Below, piece after piece: positions 1 through 14,300 of a stretch of 64,000 nt of DNA. The notes beneath the pieces were generated by a model. It was not told the origin of the DNA. It ran no database searches and was given only the letters and a program-made list of their open reading frames with translations. The DNA is from Liolophura sinensis (lineage: Eukaryota > Mollusca > Polyplacophora > Chitonida > Chitonidae): positions 21,745,608 to 21,809,607 of the forward strand of contig NC_088300.1 in the NCBI RefSeq assembly GCF_032854445.1, given 5' to 3'. Made by a program: the position numbers and the translations under genes. Every line of letters starts with the position of its first letter. Position 1 is the first letter of the stretch.

Positions 1-470
1 TCCACACATGGAAGCCATCAATGTTCACAATGATGAATCCACACATGGAAGACATCCATGTCTACAGTGATGAATCCACACATGGAAGCCATCAATGTTC
101 ACAATGATGAATCCACACATGGAAGACATCCATGTCTACAGTGATGAATCCACACATGGAAGGCATCAATGTTCTCAATGATCTGAAAAGTACCAGTGTT
201 CAACATGATGGAATGATACGGAATACAACAACGTTCGCAATGATTCAATCACGTGAGCCGCATCACTGTTCACAATGATGAAAAAACAAGTGTTAACAAA
301 TGATGGAATCAAATGGAATGCACCACTGTTCACACTGATGAAACCATATGCACTGTTAATTTAACAAATAATGGAAAACAGCACTGTCAACATATGCCGG
401 AAAATAGCACCGTTAACACATGAATCCCACACAAGGCATCACTGTTCACAATGATAGTATGACGTGGACA
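1..470. repeat. 37-bp minisatellite decaying rightwards
   Basis: Units of 37 bp beginning TCCACACATGGAAG, alternating between two variants (...CCATCAATGTTCACAATGATGAA and ...ACATCCATGTCTACAGTGATGAA). Near-perfect to about 190, then increasingly diverged 'TGTTCACAATGATG' copies to about 470. The array runs off the left edge. Confidence 0.9.
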
Positions 471-2190
471 TCACTAGGTCACAGCTTAAAGTGCAGACAT
501 TTGTGGCTCACAGTGTAGATGCTGCAACTCACAGTGTACCACACTGAACAGGTTATGGGTTTCACATGCTACATGTTTACATGTTTTATACACATCAAGA
601 GTGGAAGATATAAAAGTATAGAATTACGTGTCGCTGTCCAATTGCGGCTCCTCAGATCTCGCTCCAAACAGCAGCTGCACAAAAGCAACACGCATATATT
701 ATCATGAACAGAAACCACTGACCATGGGAATTCGATGAAATGACAACAGAAAGCCGTACAAAACAAGAGGAAGTAAGAACTCAGCATCAAGTGTAAAGAA
801 CACAGATTTGACAGGAATACAGGAGTGCTCATTGCAACGACGTAAATCTGCCAATGAAAACATTTCAAATTTAAATATTTTATTCAGCAGCAAATAATAA
901 AAAGCCAAATTACTTAATAGGAGACATGCACACTATTCATCAAGGACAGCATTGCTAATCTATGATGCTGGAAAAAATATCAGAGACGCTTTCTACAAGT
1001 TACTTCTGCAATATATGAATGGGATAAATGAAAATGATTGAAAAAAAGACAACACAAAGAATTTAAGTAGAACTAAAAGCTGTGCATACTTTTTTTTTCT
1101 ACTGGAGAAAACAAGAAAATGTGATTTGTGAAGAATAGAAGAAATGTAAACACCACACAGGTTTATTGCCAGAATTAATACCAAATTTTTTCACAGATAC
1201 AATTATTATTTCAGTTAATGGATTATAATTGTACATTAACACTTATGTAGAATTAAATAACATGTAGAAATTAATAAATTATGTGTATGAGATCTGGTGT
1301 TTGTGAACTATGCAAGGGAATGATGTTAAAGCGAAAGACAGCACCTGACTTATGTTTATGTCCACTGAAAGACTACCATTCAAAGTATCTTAAACTGGCA
1401 TTAAATATTTTTTTAGATCTATGGCAAATTGAAGTTGTTGACTTCGGCGATGAAGGACCAAGTGATAAATAGCTTTCTCGGAAAATGGACATACTGGAGG
1501 GATATGTCTTCCACTGCTTGAACTGTTCATACAGTAGGCCTATCTTATCATTTATACAGTTTACGAGTTGCCTTCAGATGCACGGCGGGGTATTCTTGGT
1601 TCAGGTTGTAGCCTTCGGAGGGGTCATGCTGGTATTTTGACCCCTTTTTTAAATAGTTATTTTAAATGTTTACAAAATGACAATAGGATTCTTGTGCATG
1701 TATTCACGCTCAATTCTGACACATATGGAAATAAATGTCAGCGTCACTAAGGCTGATCCAGGCATTCAATTGTTGCTTGATGTTATGCTTTAATTTTGTA
1801 TGTCACAGCTTATGCCGCACCACCTGACAGCAACATGTTTAACTGAATAAAGTTTCTCAAGATGGCTGCCTCCATTCACACCAGCCATTTGTGCATTATT
1901 GTCATTTTGTTCTACATACTATTTGTCGAAATCTCATTAAAACAATAAAGTATGATACTTTTTAGTGAGCTTAACTATCCTGCTTTCAGATGAAATACAT
2001 TTTAGCCAGGTGCTGACTTGTCTTTTAACAGAAATAGTAAAAAATGACCTTTACTGCACCAAATACTTTTTCCGATTTAAACCACAACATTACATAGTCT
2101 CAACACATATATTCATCGCTAATCAAAAATATTATTTAAGTGACAGTACAACATGCACTCCACACTAAAGGGAGATAACTCTGTGTTTAC
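471..2190. other. Non-coding stretch 3' of E51 (final intron as far as visible)
   Basis: AT-rich. I looked on the minus strand for a transmembrane segment followed by a short luminal tail ending in a proline run (the KASH signature) and found none. No other gene was recognised. Confidence 0.6.
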
Positions 2191-2301
2191 CTTAGACAGT
2201 GCAGATCGTGGGCGTGTTCTATAGGGACTGGCTCGTGGTGATGACCTCCGTGACAGACTCAGACCAGAGTCCTGCGAGTCCAGGTAATCGTACTTGGCCG
2301 A
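2191..2301 (-). CDS. SYNE1: Nesprin exon E51, Ser/Arg-rich pre-KASH linker
   Basis: 37 codons in phase 0/0, SAKYDYLDSQDSGLSLSRRS then SPRASPYRTRPRSALSK, acceptor TTGTAG, donor GTAAAC. Equivalent to the human SSADELDTSGSVSP... linker. The frame continues into an exon not found in the window, so the transmembrane and luminal KASH peptide are outside it. Confidence 0.88.
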
Positions 2302-5300
2302 CTACAAGACGTACAAGGATACAAAAGACATGTAAAATACTGCAACATTAAGCTTGGTCTGAATCACATAAGGATATGTAAGTGCGAAATTGTAAGGCAT
2401 TTAAATGATTGGATTATACATCCGCTGTTCACGACAGACATATTCTGAAAACAATGAGGTTTTCTCAATGTTTTTTGTAAGCTCTTGTCAAATTGTGTAT
2501 TGTATGATGTAGATCAGTGACACTATAGTTCTTGGTTAAAAAATAAAAAAGTACTCATTTTTTTTTTTTTCTGAATGAAATCTATTTTTTGTTCTATAAA
2601 TGTCTGAGTTTAAAGGTAGGTTTTATGAAACAACTTTATATTACTGCATTCCAGTGATCAAACACCCAAGTTATTCCACTGTTGTTTTTGCCTTTACAGT
2701 AAAAATTCTGGTAATGACTACTAGTGAAATGACTACTCTTGTACATTGGCTGTTTCCACATTAAATACAAAGCTAGGTAAGCCTGTGATTTAATTAACAC
2801 CAAAGGCAATCCCTGAAGCTCAATATAGACTTTCAAACATTTGAAAGTTCAAAACTTCTAAAATACGCAAAAATACAAACAGACACAAACATCAGTTTTC
2901 TGTTATCTTATTACTGACACTTGAATTATTTCTTATTTGGTCTCTACTTTATTGGTTCATTTTGCTCATGGTATCAGACAACTCACTGAAGCCCTTGTGG
3001 CCAGTCCCAGTGTATTCTCCAGTTGACGTATGTACGTCAGGCATCTCTTCATCAGAGAGCGTAGCCGGTTGGCAATGATGCGAGTTTTGTCTCGAGCCAT
3101 AGCCATATCCGGTGAGTCAATGGTTAAGAGTAGCTGGTCAGCAGTCTCCTTCAGAGCAATGACCTCAGGCTGACGGTCCTCCATATCCTCCTTCAGGTCC
3201 TACAGAAGAAAAACCAACATGGTCACTCAGTGGTCAGCAATGTCATCCTGTGATATATATTGTGGTGCAATGGTCACTTTGAGGTCAAAATGGCGACTCA
3301 ACGGTCAGCATGATCAGTTAATACAGCTTCTCTGTTTGCCCTCTGAGGTCAATATGGCAACTCAGTGGTTACCCAGCAGTGAATATGGCCACTACGTGCA
3401 CCCTCAGAGGTCAATATGTCAACTCGCTGGTCATTCAACAGCCAATATGGCCACTCTGTGCACCTTCAGAGGTCAATATGTCAACTCACTGGTCAGTCAA
3501 CAGCCAATATGGCCACTCTGTGCGCCTTCAGAGGTCAATATGTCAACTCACTGGTCAGTCTACAGCCAATATGGCCACTCTGTGCGCCTTCCGAGGTCAC
3601 TATGTCAACTCACTGGTCAGTCAACAGCCAATATGGCCACTCTGTGTGCCTTCAGAGGTCAATATGTCAACTCACTGGTCAGTCAACAGCCAATACGGCA
3701 ACTCTGTGCGCCTCCAGTGGTCAATACGACAACTCACTGGTCAGTCAGCAGCCAATATGGCCACATTGTGTGCCTTCAGAGGTCAATATGTCAACTCACT
3801 GGTCAGTCTACAGCCAATATGGCCACTCTGTGCGTCTTCCGAGGTCACTATGTCAACTCACTGGTCAGTCAACAGCCAATATGGCCACACTGTGTGCCTT
3901 CAGAGGTCAATATGGTCACCAAGTGGTAAATATATATCATCATAAAACATCTCAATTTAATGCTCAGTGTGGTTGCTCTGTCAATGGTAAAGTCACTCAC
4001 CTGTTGTATGGTCAGTCAACAGCCAATATGGCCACTCTGTGCGCCTTCAGAGGTCAATATGTCAACTCACTGGTCAGTCTACAGCCAATATGGCCACTCT
4101 GTGCGCCTTCCGAGGTCACTATGTCAACTCACTGGTCAGTCAACAGCCAATATGGCCACTCTGTGTGCCTTCAGAGGTCAATATGTCAACTCACTGGTCA
4201 GTCAACAGCCAATACGGCAACTCTGTGCGCCTCCAGTGGTCAATACGACAACTCACTGGTCAGTCAGCAGCCAATATGGCCACATTGTGTGCCTTCAGAG
4301 GTCAATACGACAACTCACTGGTCAGTCAACAGCCAATACGGCAACTCTGTGCGCCTCCAGAGGTCAATACGACAACTCACTGGTCAGTCAAAAGCCAATA
4401 TGGCCACACTGTGTGCCTTCAGAGGTCAATACGACAACTCACTGGTCAGTCAACAGCCAATATGGCCACACTGTGTGCCTTCAGAGGTCAATATGGTCAC
4501 CAAGTGGTAAATATATATCATCATAAAACATCTCAATTTAATGCTCAATGTGGTTGCTCTGTCAATGGTAAAGTCACTCACCTGTTGTATGGTTAGTCGT
4601 TTATCAGTATGGTCAGTCTGTGGTCACTATGGTCTATTTGGCCACTTGCATAGTCATCAAGGTGATACAAGTATATTTTTTCATTCTTTTACAATTTATC
4701 ATGATCACTGCAATTCAATATATTAGTAGTGATGCTGGCAAAAAAAATGACATTTCTCTCAAAAATGTGTCAGAAAAACAAAGATATCTGTATGTCGTTC
4801 TCTTCATCAGATGGACTAGCCATGTGTCAACAGAGAAACTCTGTATCCATTACAATAACAACTATGTTGGCTAAAAGGAACAGACCACATGTCAAAACCA
4901 AAAAGAATAACAAAACTACATTTGCTGCTTAAACTGTTAATAATTTTAACCTGTTCACAAGGGGTTAAACAAATAGCACACTCATAATAATTACAAGAGG
5001 AAATTTTCAGTATCAATATAAAACTAAGCGTGTACTTACGAGAAGTCGCCTGTACTTGGCTCTCAGCACGATGTGATCTGCTGCCAGGGAAACCGGCTCT
5101 ATCTGCTGCAGCTTGTTCTCCACAGTCTCTAGCCAGAGCAGCAGGTCGTGAATCATCTGGTGGAACTCCTCGCTGTGAGCCAGTCCCAGCTGCAGGTCCC
5201 GATGCAACGTCGTCGCCTGCGAACACACTGCCTCCCAACGCTTATTCATGCTTCTCAGACGCTCTCGTACATGCCGGCTTTCGTCTGATTTGTTGTAGAC

Positions 5301-8300
5301 AAAGTTCTTGCCAACCAAATTCAGGGACATGACCACTTCTTTCTTGCTGTCAAGCTGGAGAAGAAAGTCCTGAAACGAAGTGAAAGTGGAGCTGAACACC
5401 TGGGAAAATAATACAGGATAACCTACCACCTGAAAGGCATCCCTATATCTTTCACAGAGATTGCCTGGAAAAGACAAGGCCTCAACATCATTACGTCAAG
5501 TGTAACATTAGCTTAAATCTGTGTTTTAACACACAACTGATTACATTTGTGACAATTTACATGATTGTTTCAGGCATTTTCTAAAGTGTTTCCCTGCCAA
5601 TAAAACAACTGAATTTACCGGTACAATTCTACAACATGCATATGGCCATGGGTTTCTCCAACCATAATGCTGACCTCCAATGTGTAAGTGAAATATTCTT
5701 TAGTAAGGCTTACACTCCGAATAAATAAATAAATAAATAAATAAATTTATGATATTGATTATGACATCAGTAAAAAAGCATCTTATGATTACATCAAATG
5801 GAGTCCATGGAAATATTACAATGAACATGTATTCTCATAATTAGCTTTCTCAGCAGATTTACAGGAAGGGTAGCTGGAAACACAACTGTAAGTTCATGGA
5901 AACAGTCAAATTCTTAATCACAACCATTTTAAGCATGTATAATCTTTATAGCCACAAGTAGGTCTACTATATATGACTGCACTACTAGACTTTTGAGTCA
6001 AATCTTATACAACAGGCCAGGTGTAATTAATCCTCACAGGCTCAATACTGAAGCTTCATCACTTCTCAGTATCTTGATTCCTAGAGAATACCTTATGTTT
6101 GCGGACAACTGATTCCAGCAGAGTCATCTCCCCTGATTCCAGAGACTCATTCTCTAGGAAGGCCTCTGCCTCGCCCAGCCAGGTTAACATCATATTGAGG
6201 TCGATCTGGAACTGAGCCCAATCATCACGGTTCTGACCCAGGCGTCGATCCTTGTCCACGGCCTTCTGGTGTAGAGCCTCCCACCTCTGAATCACACCTG
6301 CCAATCAATCAGTGAAAGTTAATACCTGTACATTCCAAATTTTGGTCTCACAATCAACCAGTGAAGGTTAAAAAGTCCATTCCAGATTCACAGCTCAACA
6401 TCAACCAATGAAGGCTGATAACTGTACCACCTCTGTGATTTAGAGGCATCTTGGGCAAAATTTACATCATGTACTTTAAAGGCAAAAAAGTGAACATATC
6501 ATCATAACAAAAAAGTACATACATCTGAGATATTAAGAAAAAAAAACATTTTTTCATGACAATTCACAGGGTAGGACATTTATTCAGAACTATTCATATT
6601 ATTTCATGAATATGGAAACTCTGGTATTTACAATCAGAAATATCATAAAACTAAAAAAAAAAAAAAATTTATTTAACCAAAGTTTATTCTAAATTTTATT
6701 TATTGTGAAAAGGTAGGCCCAAAATATATTGTTTCAATATAAAAGACATTGAGATTGTTTTCTTCCCCTTCCCCAACCTTCTAAATGTCTTCTGATTTAT
6801 TCTAATGTCTTACTATTGACTTGGGCATCAACGCTGGGCATGGAGGATACACCAGCCTCTCTCTTCAGCTGACGATCAAATCTGCGCACCACGCTGATGC
6901 TCTCCTCACACTCAGACACCAGCTCAGCCTGCCAATCAGATCATAGAACAGGGCACTCAATAAGACAACATCACCGTCCAAGCTTGTTACATGTATTATA
7001 TATGTTTTGTGGATTGGCATAAAATGAATCAGAATGAAATAGTGAAAATATGAAAATGTCACAAGACACAATTGATTCACCTGTGTAATCAGGTCATTGT
7101 ACTTTGCATTACATTTTCATACAGATCTATTCATCACATACAAAGACAAGGCCAGATTAAGCCTATAGTTAAAAGAATATCACAATAATTAATTAAGAGT
7201 TAATTTGAACAAATGAGAAAAATTTCAAATAGGTTGCCTGGGAAATGTTAAAGCTTTGATGCTTTTAATTCGCTTCACTCCTTCATTATGCAGTTTTGAG
7301 CAAACAAGGTCACATTATGAAAGCTCACATTCAACCCATCCACAGCTACAGAGAAAGTTTTTATGGATATGTTTATAGAAAGTTTCACATATTTATAAAA
7401 TCCATGTCATTTTTAACATACATAGTTCCCTGCAGCGTAGTCAGTATCCGGTCCAGTTGGCGTTCCACACCTTAGCTCCCGCTCTGTCATAAGTAACTTC
7501 TCCGCTGCGTCTTCCAGGGACTCCACAAGCTTCTCAATGATGGCATCCACCTGACTGAGGCGGCCACGAATCTCAATCTCCTCCTTCAGACGACGACGTC
7601 TTTCCTCGCGACTCAGGTAAGTGTCTGCAATGTGTTGTGACAATGAATAAGGTTCAATCATGCCAAAGCCATACAACTTCAGTTCCAGGTAAACACTTAT
7701 CACAGAAAAACACTGAACGTTTATGATGTGAGTTCTTAGTTTTACACTGGTGTTTTAAATACAAAATATGTAAATCTTTCACAGCAGCTTACTAGCATTC
7801 CTAAAAAAAATATCTTGAAATGGCACTAAATAATCCTCAAACAGAGCTGCAACAAATAATGTGTTTACAAGGTAACAGAGGCACAGACATAATGACCTTG
7901 TAAAAATAGTCCAAGGTCACTGACAGATGGATGAATCAACGTTTATATGTATGTATGTATGTGTTCATGTATGTATGTGTTCATGTTTGATGGCTCGTAT
8001 GTCAACTGCTACAGCAATACACATTGGCCAATTATGACTGAGGGTTAAAAAATCCACTTTTAGATAGCGCAAATTACTTAAAAAGTGGTGCTCCATTAAC
8101 AAGATTATGCAATTCTAATCAATAGGAAAAAATTCTACTGTAAAGTAATACAGCATGTCATACCTGAATCAGTAACATCCACTGTATGTAGTCGTGAACC
8201 AGGCCTGGGAGACACACGTGCTGTAGCACGGCGCTTCTCAGGCGGACTGTCAGGGGGAGATAACTCCCTCTCTTCCATTTCCCAGTTCAATGTATCTTCT

Positions 8301-11300
8301 TCCAAAGTTGTTGTTGTTCGCCAAGAAGCCTTGTGTTTCTCACGCTGCACATAATGTTTGTATATATGTAAATATAAGTAAATGATTAAACAATAATTAG
8401 ATCAGAGAACTGAGCCACTCTGTAAGGTATGAGGTTTCCAAAAGCTGATTGACGTAACAATTAAACATACTGTCTTATCTTCTGTCAGTCTATCTTGGAA
8501 GGCTTAACAAATTTTAAACATATAATTATAAATACACTGTATATCTTCAACCTTTTCAACTATTACAGCACTTTTTTCAGTGGAATTTATGCCTGTATTT
8601 TTTACGAAAATGACACTAAAGATGCAGACTTTATGAAACTGTGCTAATCATTTGTCTACAACCCCATAGTTCTCCCAGAGTGTTCAAAATATTGGTTGCA
8701 GAGGAGGCTGAAAAGGTTGAACAATTAGGGTATATTTTTGAGACGAACAGATGAACTGCTCCACACACAATAGGTTCAGGGTGGTAAAATTCTCAAATGT
8801 ATAACACAGGCAGAATACTTACTTGTGTAATTGTTGTTGTAAATGTTTCTCTTTCAGTACTTTGTCTTGTTTCACGTGATGGACTAGGTTTAGCTATTGT
8901 CTCCATCTGAAAATAAACACGCCAAAAAAAAACCATGACACTGACAGACTCTACATAGCAAATTAAAATCATTTTTCAAAAAGTATTTGGTCTGCCAGCA
9001 ACCTGCAGATGGTTGTGGATTTCCGCCGGGCTCTGCCCGGTTTCCTCCCACCATAATGCTAGCTGCCATCAAAAATCAAAAAGTATTTATTTTGGTTCTG
9101 ACCACGAAAAAATGTCAGAGATGCCCTTCAGTACTCATGTCAAATCAGAAACATATTTTTCTTTCGATCTATGTCCATTTTTGATGAACTGCAACAAGGT
9201 ATGTGTGTGTCAATTGGAACATTTTTAATACACATAACTACTTGGGACTTAAACAGATTTTAAGCATTTCTTAAAAACTGGCTTTTGCTACATATTGATC
9301 ACTTACTTGTCCATCTGAGATCTTCTTCAGCTTAAGTTGATAGCTGTGAACTTTCTTCAGCACATCACCATGGTAACGATGGAACTGATCCAAGAGATCC
9401 TGTATTTTGCTGGCCTCAGTAGGATCACTAATCCCAATAAGGTAAACAGCTGTCTGGTTGATATAGTCAATCCTTTTGCGATTGGTCTCAATTTCAGATT
9501 CAATTACCTGTCAACACAAAGGAAAATTCTTAATTCGCACTGGTAACTTTATCCAGGTAAAGAGACTGTACAAACAATACTCATCTTATCACATTGAGGG
9601 GAACAACACTACACACAAATGAAATACTGTGCACAGTTTCAGTGACTAAACTGGTTGCTCAAATTTTTAGCTTTCAAAAAAGGTCATTTAAAGGTTCATA
9701 TAAGCTTTATTTTAAACAAATGTCACCAATACCAGTGTACACACAGTTCATTTTCCAGGTAAATTCACCGACCGTAAAAGTAAGATTTTGTCCTCTGAAA
9801 AGGTGAGAACATTACCTTCATTTCAGCAATTCTCGTTGTGATATCAATATCAGTATTGTGTTCGAGTTCAGTCAGCTTTATTTGAGTTTCTTTCAACCAG
9901 CGCAGTATTGATGTTCGGGTGGTCTCAAAGTCCACTTTCATTCCTGAGGGCTGTTTCAGATGCCTCATGATGTCCGTGACCCTTTGTGACAGCTCGTCCC
10001 ATTGGTCGTTGGCATCCTGCATCATACCCTTCATCTTCCCTGCGTTGTCTGTGCGTCCCTCTCGAGCCATCTTACGATACTGTTTGTTTATGTTCTCCAG
10101 CTGGTTCAGGTTTTCATGAACTTTCTTTTGTACACTCTGAAAAACAAATTACAAAACGCTAATATCATACTGAATATATTACCTTATTTAACTCACTCCT
10201 TAGTTTTTGTAAACTTGGCAAAAAAAAAATCTTATATCACATCACTGAATGAAACAAAACACACTGCACTGAGAACAAACAAGTATTATTGAAAACTGAA
10301 CATTGCTGGTATCTAAGTATAAAATTATTTGGCCACTAAAGCATACATCTACTAACTGAAAATACAGATGTGATTCCATCTAAGCAGGTAAAAAAAAAAG
10401 AAGGGAACTGGAGTCCAAACCTCCCTCCCAGCAAAATCCCAACAAATTCCCTCAATCATTACAAAGTGACAGTACATTAGCTATCAAACATTCGTGAAAA
10501 TTGTACATTCCTATCTTAATGGAGTAGTCGTTATCCTAAATCTTTAACCTTTTTGTATATGAAAGAGCAACCTTCAGTGCAATTTATGCTCAGTTGTTAA
10601 TCTGATTTTGGAGACAAAACTACATTGGTTGGGTTGGCCAGTTTCAAGGCTTCACAGAAAGTATGATTTTATCCGTCTACAGAGAAAAATGCCTTCAGAA
10701 TATGATAGAATAAACACCTTGAAACATGCAAAATGAGTGAAGAATGACAGTAGCTTCAAATACCTCAAAGTGACGGACATCCTCTTTAATCAGGCTGATG
10801 TCAGCATGTTCAGAACGGGGTTCTCTCAACTGAAGTTTCACGTCTTTCACCCAGTTGGTAAATTTTGTGTTCTCGGATTCAAACTGCTGCCACATTCTCC
10901 ATGTCTCATCAATTCTGCAATAAAATGTTACCCCTTGTTGTAATATAATTTAAGTTTGTTTTTTTTTTTTTTTTTGGGCTGATTACTGTTTAAATTATAC
11001 TATGTGGGTCAGTTTTATCAGTGAAGAAAACTGGATTTTCCATGGTAAAGCAATAACCTTAGGCAACTGTTTACTACAAATGACCCCATAAGTTCCACTA
11101 ATCACTGACCCCTTGTTTGATTTATTTATTTATTTGATTTGTGTTTTATGCTGTACTCAGAATGTTTGACTTATATGACAGCCAGGGAGGAAACTGGGCT
11201 GAGCCTGCAGTAAACCCACAATTGTCCACAGATTGCAGGTGTTGAGCAAAATATGCCGAAGAATTAAAGGATCACGAGTGGAAGAGAGAATTTTCCTCCT

Positions 11301-14300
11301 TCATCACTTACTTGTAACGTTGGTCTGCCGCCAGCTGGCAGATGTTGCGCCAGCGTCGGTCGAGCGTTCTACTGGCCTGCTGAAGTGCGGCATACTCCAC
11401 CTCTGTGGGACAGGCGTCTGAATCACGCAAAAGCACCTCACACAGGTTCAACACAGATGCCACACCTGGGCTGTGCTTCTCTATGTCCTTTTGTAGTTCC
11501 TGAAGAAGGCCAAATTAATCAGTGGAAAAAAAATTCTTATTTATCTTGGTTCTTCTTACCAATGCTGGTCTCAGAAAACAGTCCCAGATTCGAAATCATT
11601 CTGGCCATTAAGTCATGGTGATTTCCACAGGATAGCGTTGAGTTAAGTACAAATGAATCATAACTCTTTTAACTACTAGTAAATCAACAGATCTTATTTT
11701 CTCCAATGAGGGAGGTCAAATTTTCTTAAAATGGGAGTCAGACAAAAATTTTATTCATAAAATTTAAAGAAAAATTTTTTCTTGTTCAACATCCGTGAGA
11801 AGAAAAATCTTCAACTCATCAGGAAATGATAGCCAGATACAGATGAGTAGACACGTCCATAGGTTGGAGCACTACTCTACCTGTTGTTGTTGTAATTTGC
11901 GTTGTATTTCCTGGAGGTCACACTGATGGTAGATTAATGGCGAGGTCAGCTCGTGTTCCATGTCACCCAGCCACTTCCTCAAGTTCATCATACTCATCTC
12001 CAATTGTTGTACCGCTAACAGGGTCTCCTGAAGCTTGTGTTGTCTGCACAAATATTAACACACAAAACAATGATATAAGACTGAAAATACAAATATCAAA
12101 AATGAATGAACTTTATAGTCATGGTGTGATTGAATACCGTTTCATGTTGCTTAGAAAGCTTACATGCAAACCTCACGAATGACTCCACTTGTGTTTTTTG
12201 TTCATTAATTTTGCACAAAACAGTACATGTTTTACACGGCATATCTTAATCAACAATCCGGCTGATCATAGTAGACAAACTGTATGTATTAAAGAACCAA
12301 CCATATCAGCCAAAATGATATTCCTACTTATTTGTTACTTTGATAGAAAACTGTTTATTGCTATACTTCTGTTTACTTCCATTCACTTAACCATCTGTGG
12401 CAAAATTTACACTGTCTACATACAAATAAAGATGACCCTTCTTATATAATTGAAAAAACAACAAGTAAATTGTTGTAAATTGCTGAAATTAAAGAGTCAT
12501 GAGAGAGCAGAAGGGCCTGAGAGGCAATTTTTCTCAAGCTGAGTTGCCTCCCTTACCAAATCTGTTTCTCGTTTAGGTTGCTGTTGGCTGGGTATTTACA
12601 TTATGTTATAGGTTAGGAAGGCGTGGTGAACACTGATCTTCCATATTACTACACAGATCTGAGCAACACAGAGACTAGCCAGGGTATACCCTACACATAA
12701 GCTGGGTCTAACTGGGCCCAGTTTTACAGCTATTTGTTACTGGTCTAAACGCTCATCTACATCCCTCTCCGCTTTTCCGACTTCACTTGAATATTACCCT
12801 TCATGTAGCTTGGCACATCAACAGATTTTCTTAATATCATCTCTTTTAAATATCACATATAATACAGTTGTCTCACTTTTGCCCTCAGCCAAGAGTTTTT
12901 TTTTCCCCTTTACGCTAGCCATGTTAAATAGGTCTCATAAATATTTATAGCAGTTGAACATTATTATTCTAGGCACTTTATGTTCATTTCTTTTCGACTG
13001 AGGTTTCTTTTTGTAGCACATCACATCAAATGCCAATATATGTATAGTGCTGCCTCACTGGAATGGTATGCTGATGACACCAGACAGATTGCCCCACCGG
13101 GCCAACCAACATAACCCTCATCACCGCTGTTAAAGTCATAGGTTGGACTTGATTTGGAGTTGAGGCAAACGCGTACTACATCACTACAGCAAATCTAGAC
13201 ATTTTAACCCAAAAGAATGTTTGAATCTGTGAAATGCTAACTTGATACCGACTATCATTAGGCTTAAGGAAAGAAAAAAGATCCTTCTAGTATCCATTAA
13301 TAAATTGCCTTCTCTTTATGTCTAATAAAAACACTTGTGCTGAAAATGTGACTTGACAGATAGTACAAGCAGAACTTCAGAAGTAATGGTACCTGTATGC
13401 AATGACAGCCTTGAGATGTCGCCACTTGTCTTCCAGTTTGCCCACTTTGTTGTTGATGTCAGTGGCCCTGATCTCACTGCTAGCCTTCATCAACTGACGG
13501 CCCTGTTCCACTAACTCCACCTTAGCACTTTCCTTGGTGTCCATCTCAAAGCGGTAATCCTGCAGGGCAATACAAATTTCAAAGTTAGCATACATCACTG
13601 AAGAATATCAATAAATAACATATAGGTAAAAAAAAAAAAAGGTGCCACAACTGTAACATTCATTTCAAGATGAATTGAAGTCAAGTAACTTTGTCCAACA
13701 ATAAGACTAAATCCTCATTCTTTCGTGAAAAACAGGGTAATCAAACTAAGAATGCTATTTCTACCCTAGCCTCTAAATGATAACAGCAATAAATACTTAC
13801 ATTTAAATAAAGCAGCTGTGGAATCAAAAATGTTTGATTCTTAAGCTTTGTCAGGCCCACTTTCATTACACAGTCATACTCCATTTTGAAAGGCTTAAAT
13901 ATCGGAGTTGGTTTAATGTTTAATATTGGTTTAGTGTTAATCCGTGATCTGAGATTAACAGCCGGTTTAACCTTCAACGGTTTGCTGATATTGTTGTTAT
14001 CCATAAAGAAGTCATCCAGTAGGAAAACCATCTTTACTGATCGAAGAGCTGTCCAAACTTCCAAAACGTAAAATGTTTCTTAGTTATTCCAACAAAACGT
14101 CAGCCGCATCATTATCCATATTCCAGGTACATTATTAACGACAAAAATATCATCGCAAATCAGAAAACCGCTCAGGAAATATATCCATCGAAAACGAAAA
14201 GCCTTTCTCCTTGCTCTGCAAGCACTTTTTGCCCTTGGCAACAATGACCTCCAAACAACAGCCGCAACAAAACATCCAAAAATTTCACCGAAACAAGCTA

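Noticed and set aside
1568-1750. Proline-containing minus-strand sequence near 1570-1640 examined as a KASH tail
   Set aside because: No preceding transmembrane segment and stops interrupt each frame.
3219-4596. Long + strand frames of 185-364 residues
   Set aside because: They are read-throughs of a ~61-bp minisatellite in overlapping frames; no start context, splice structure or domain.
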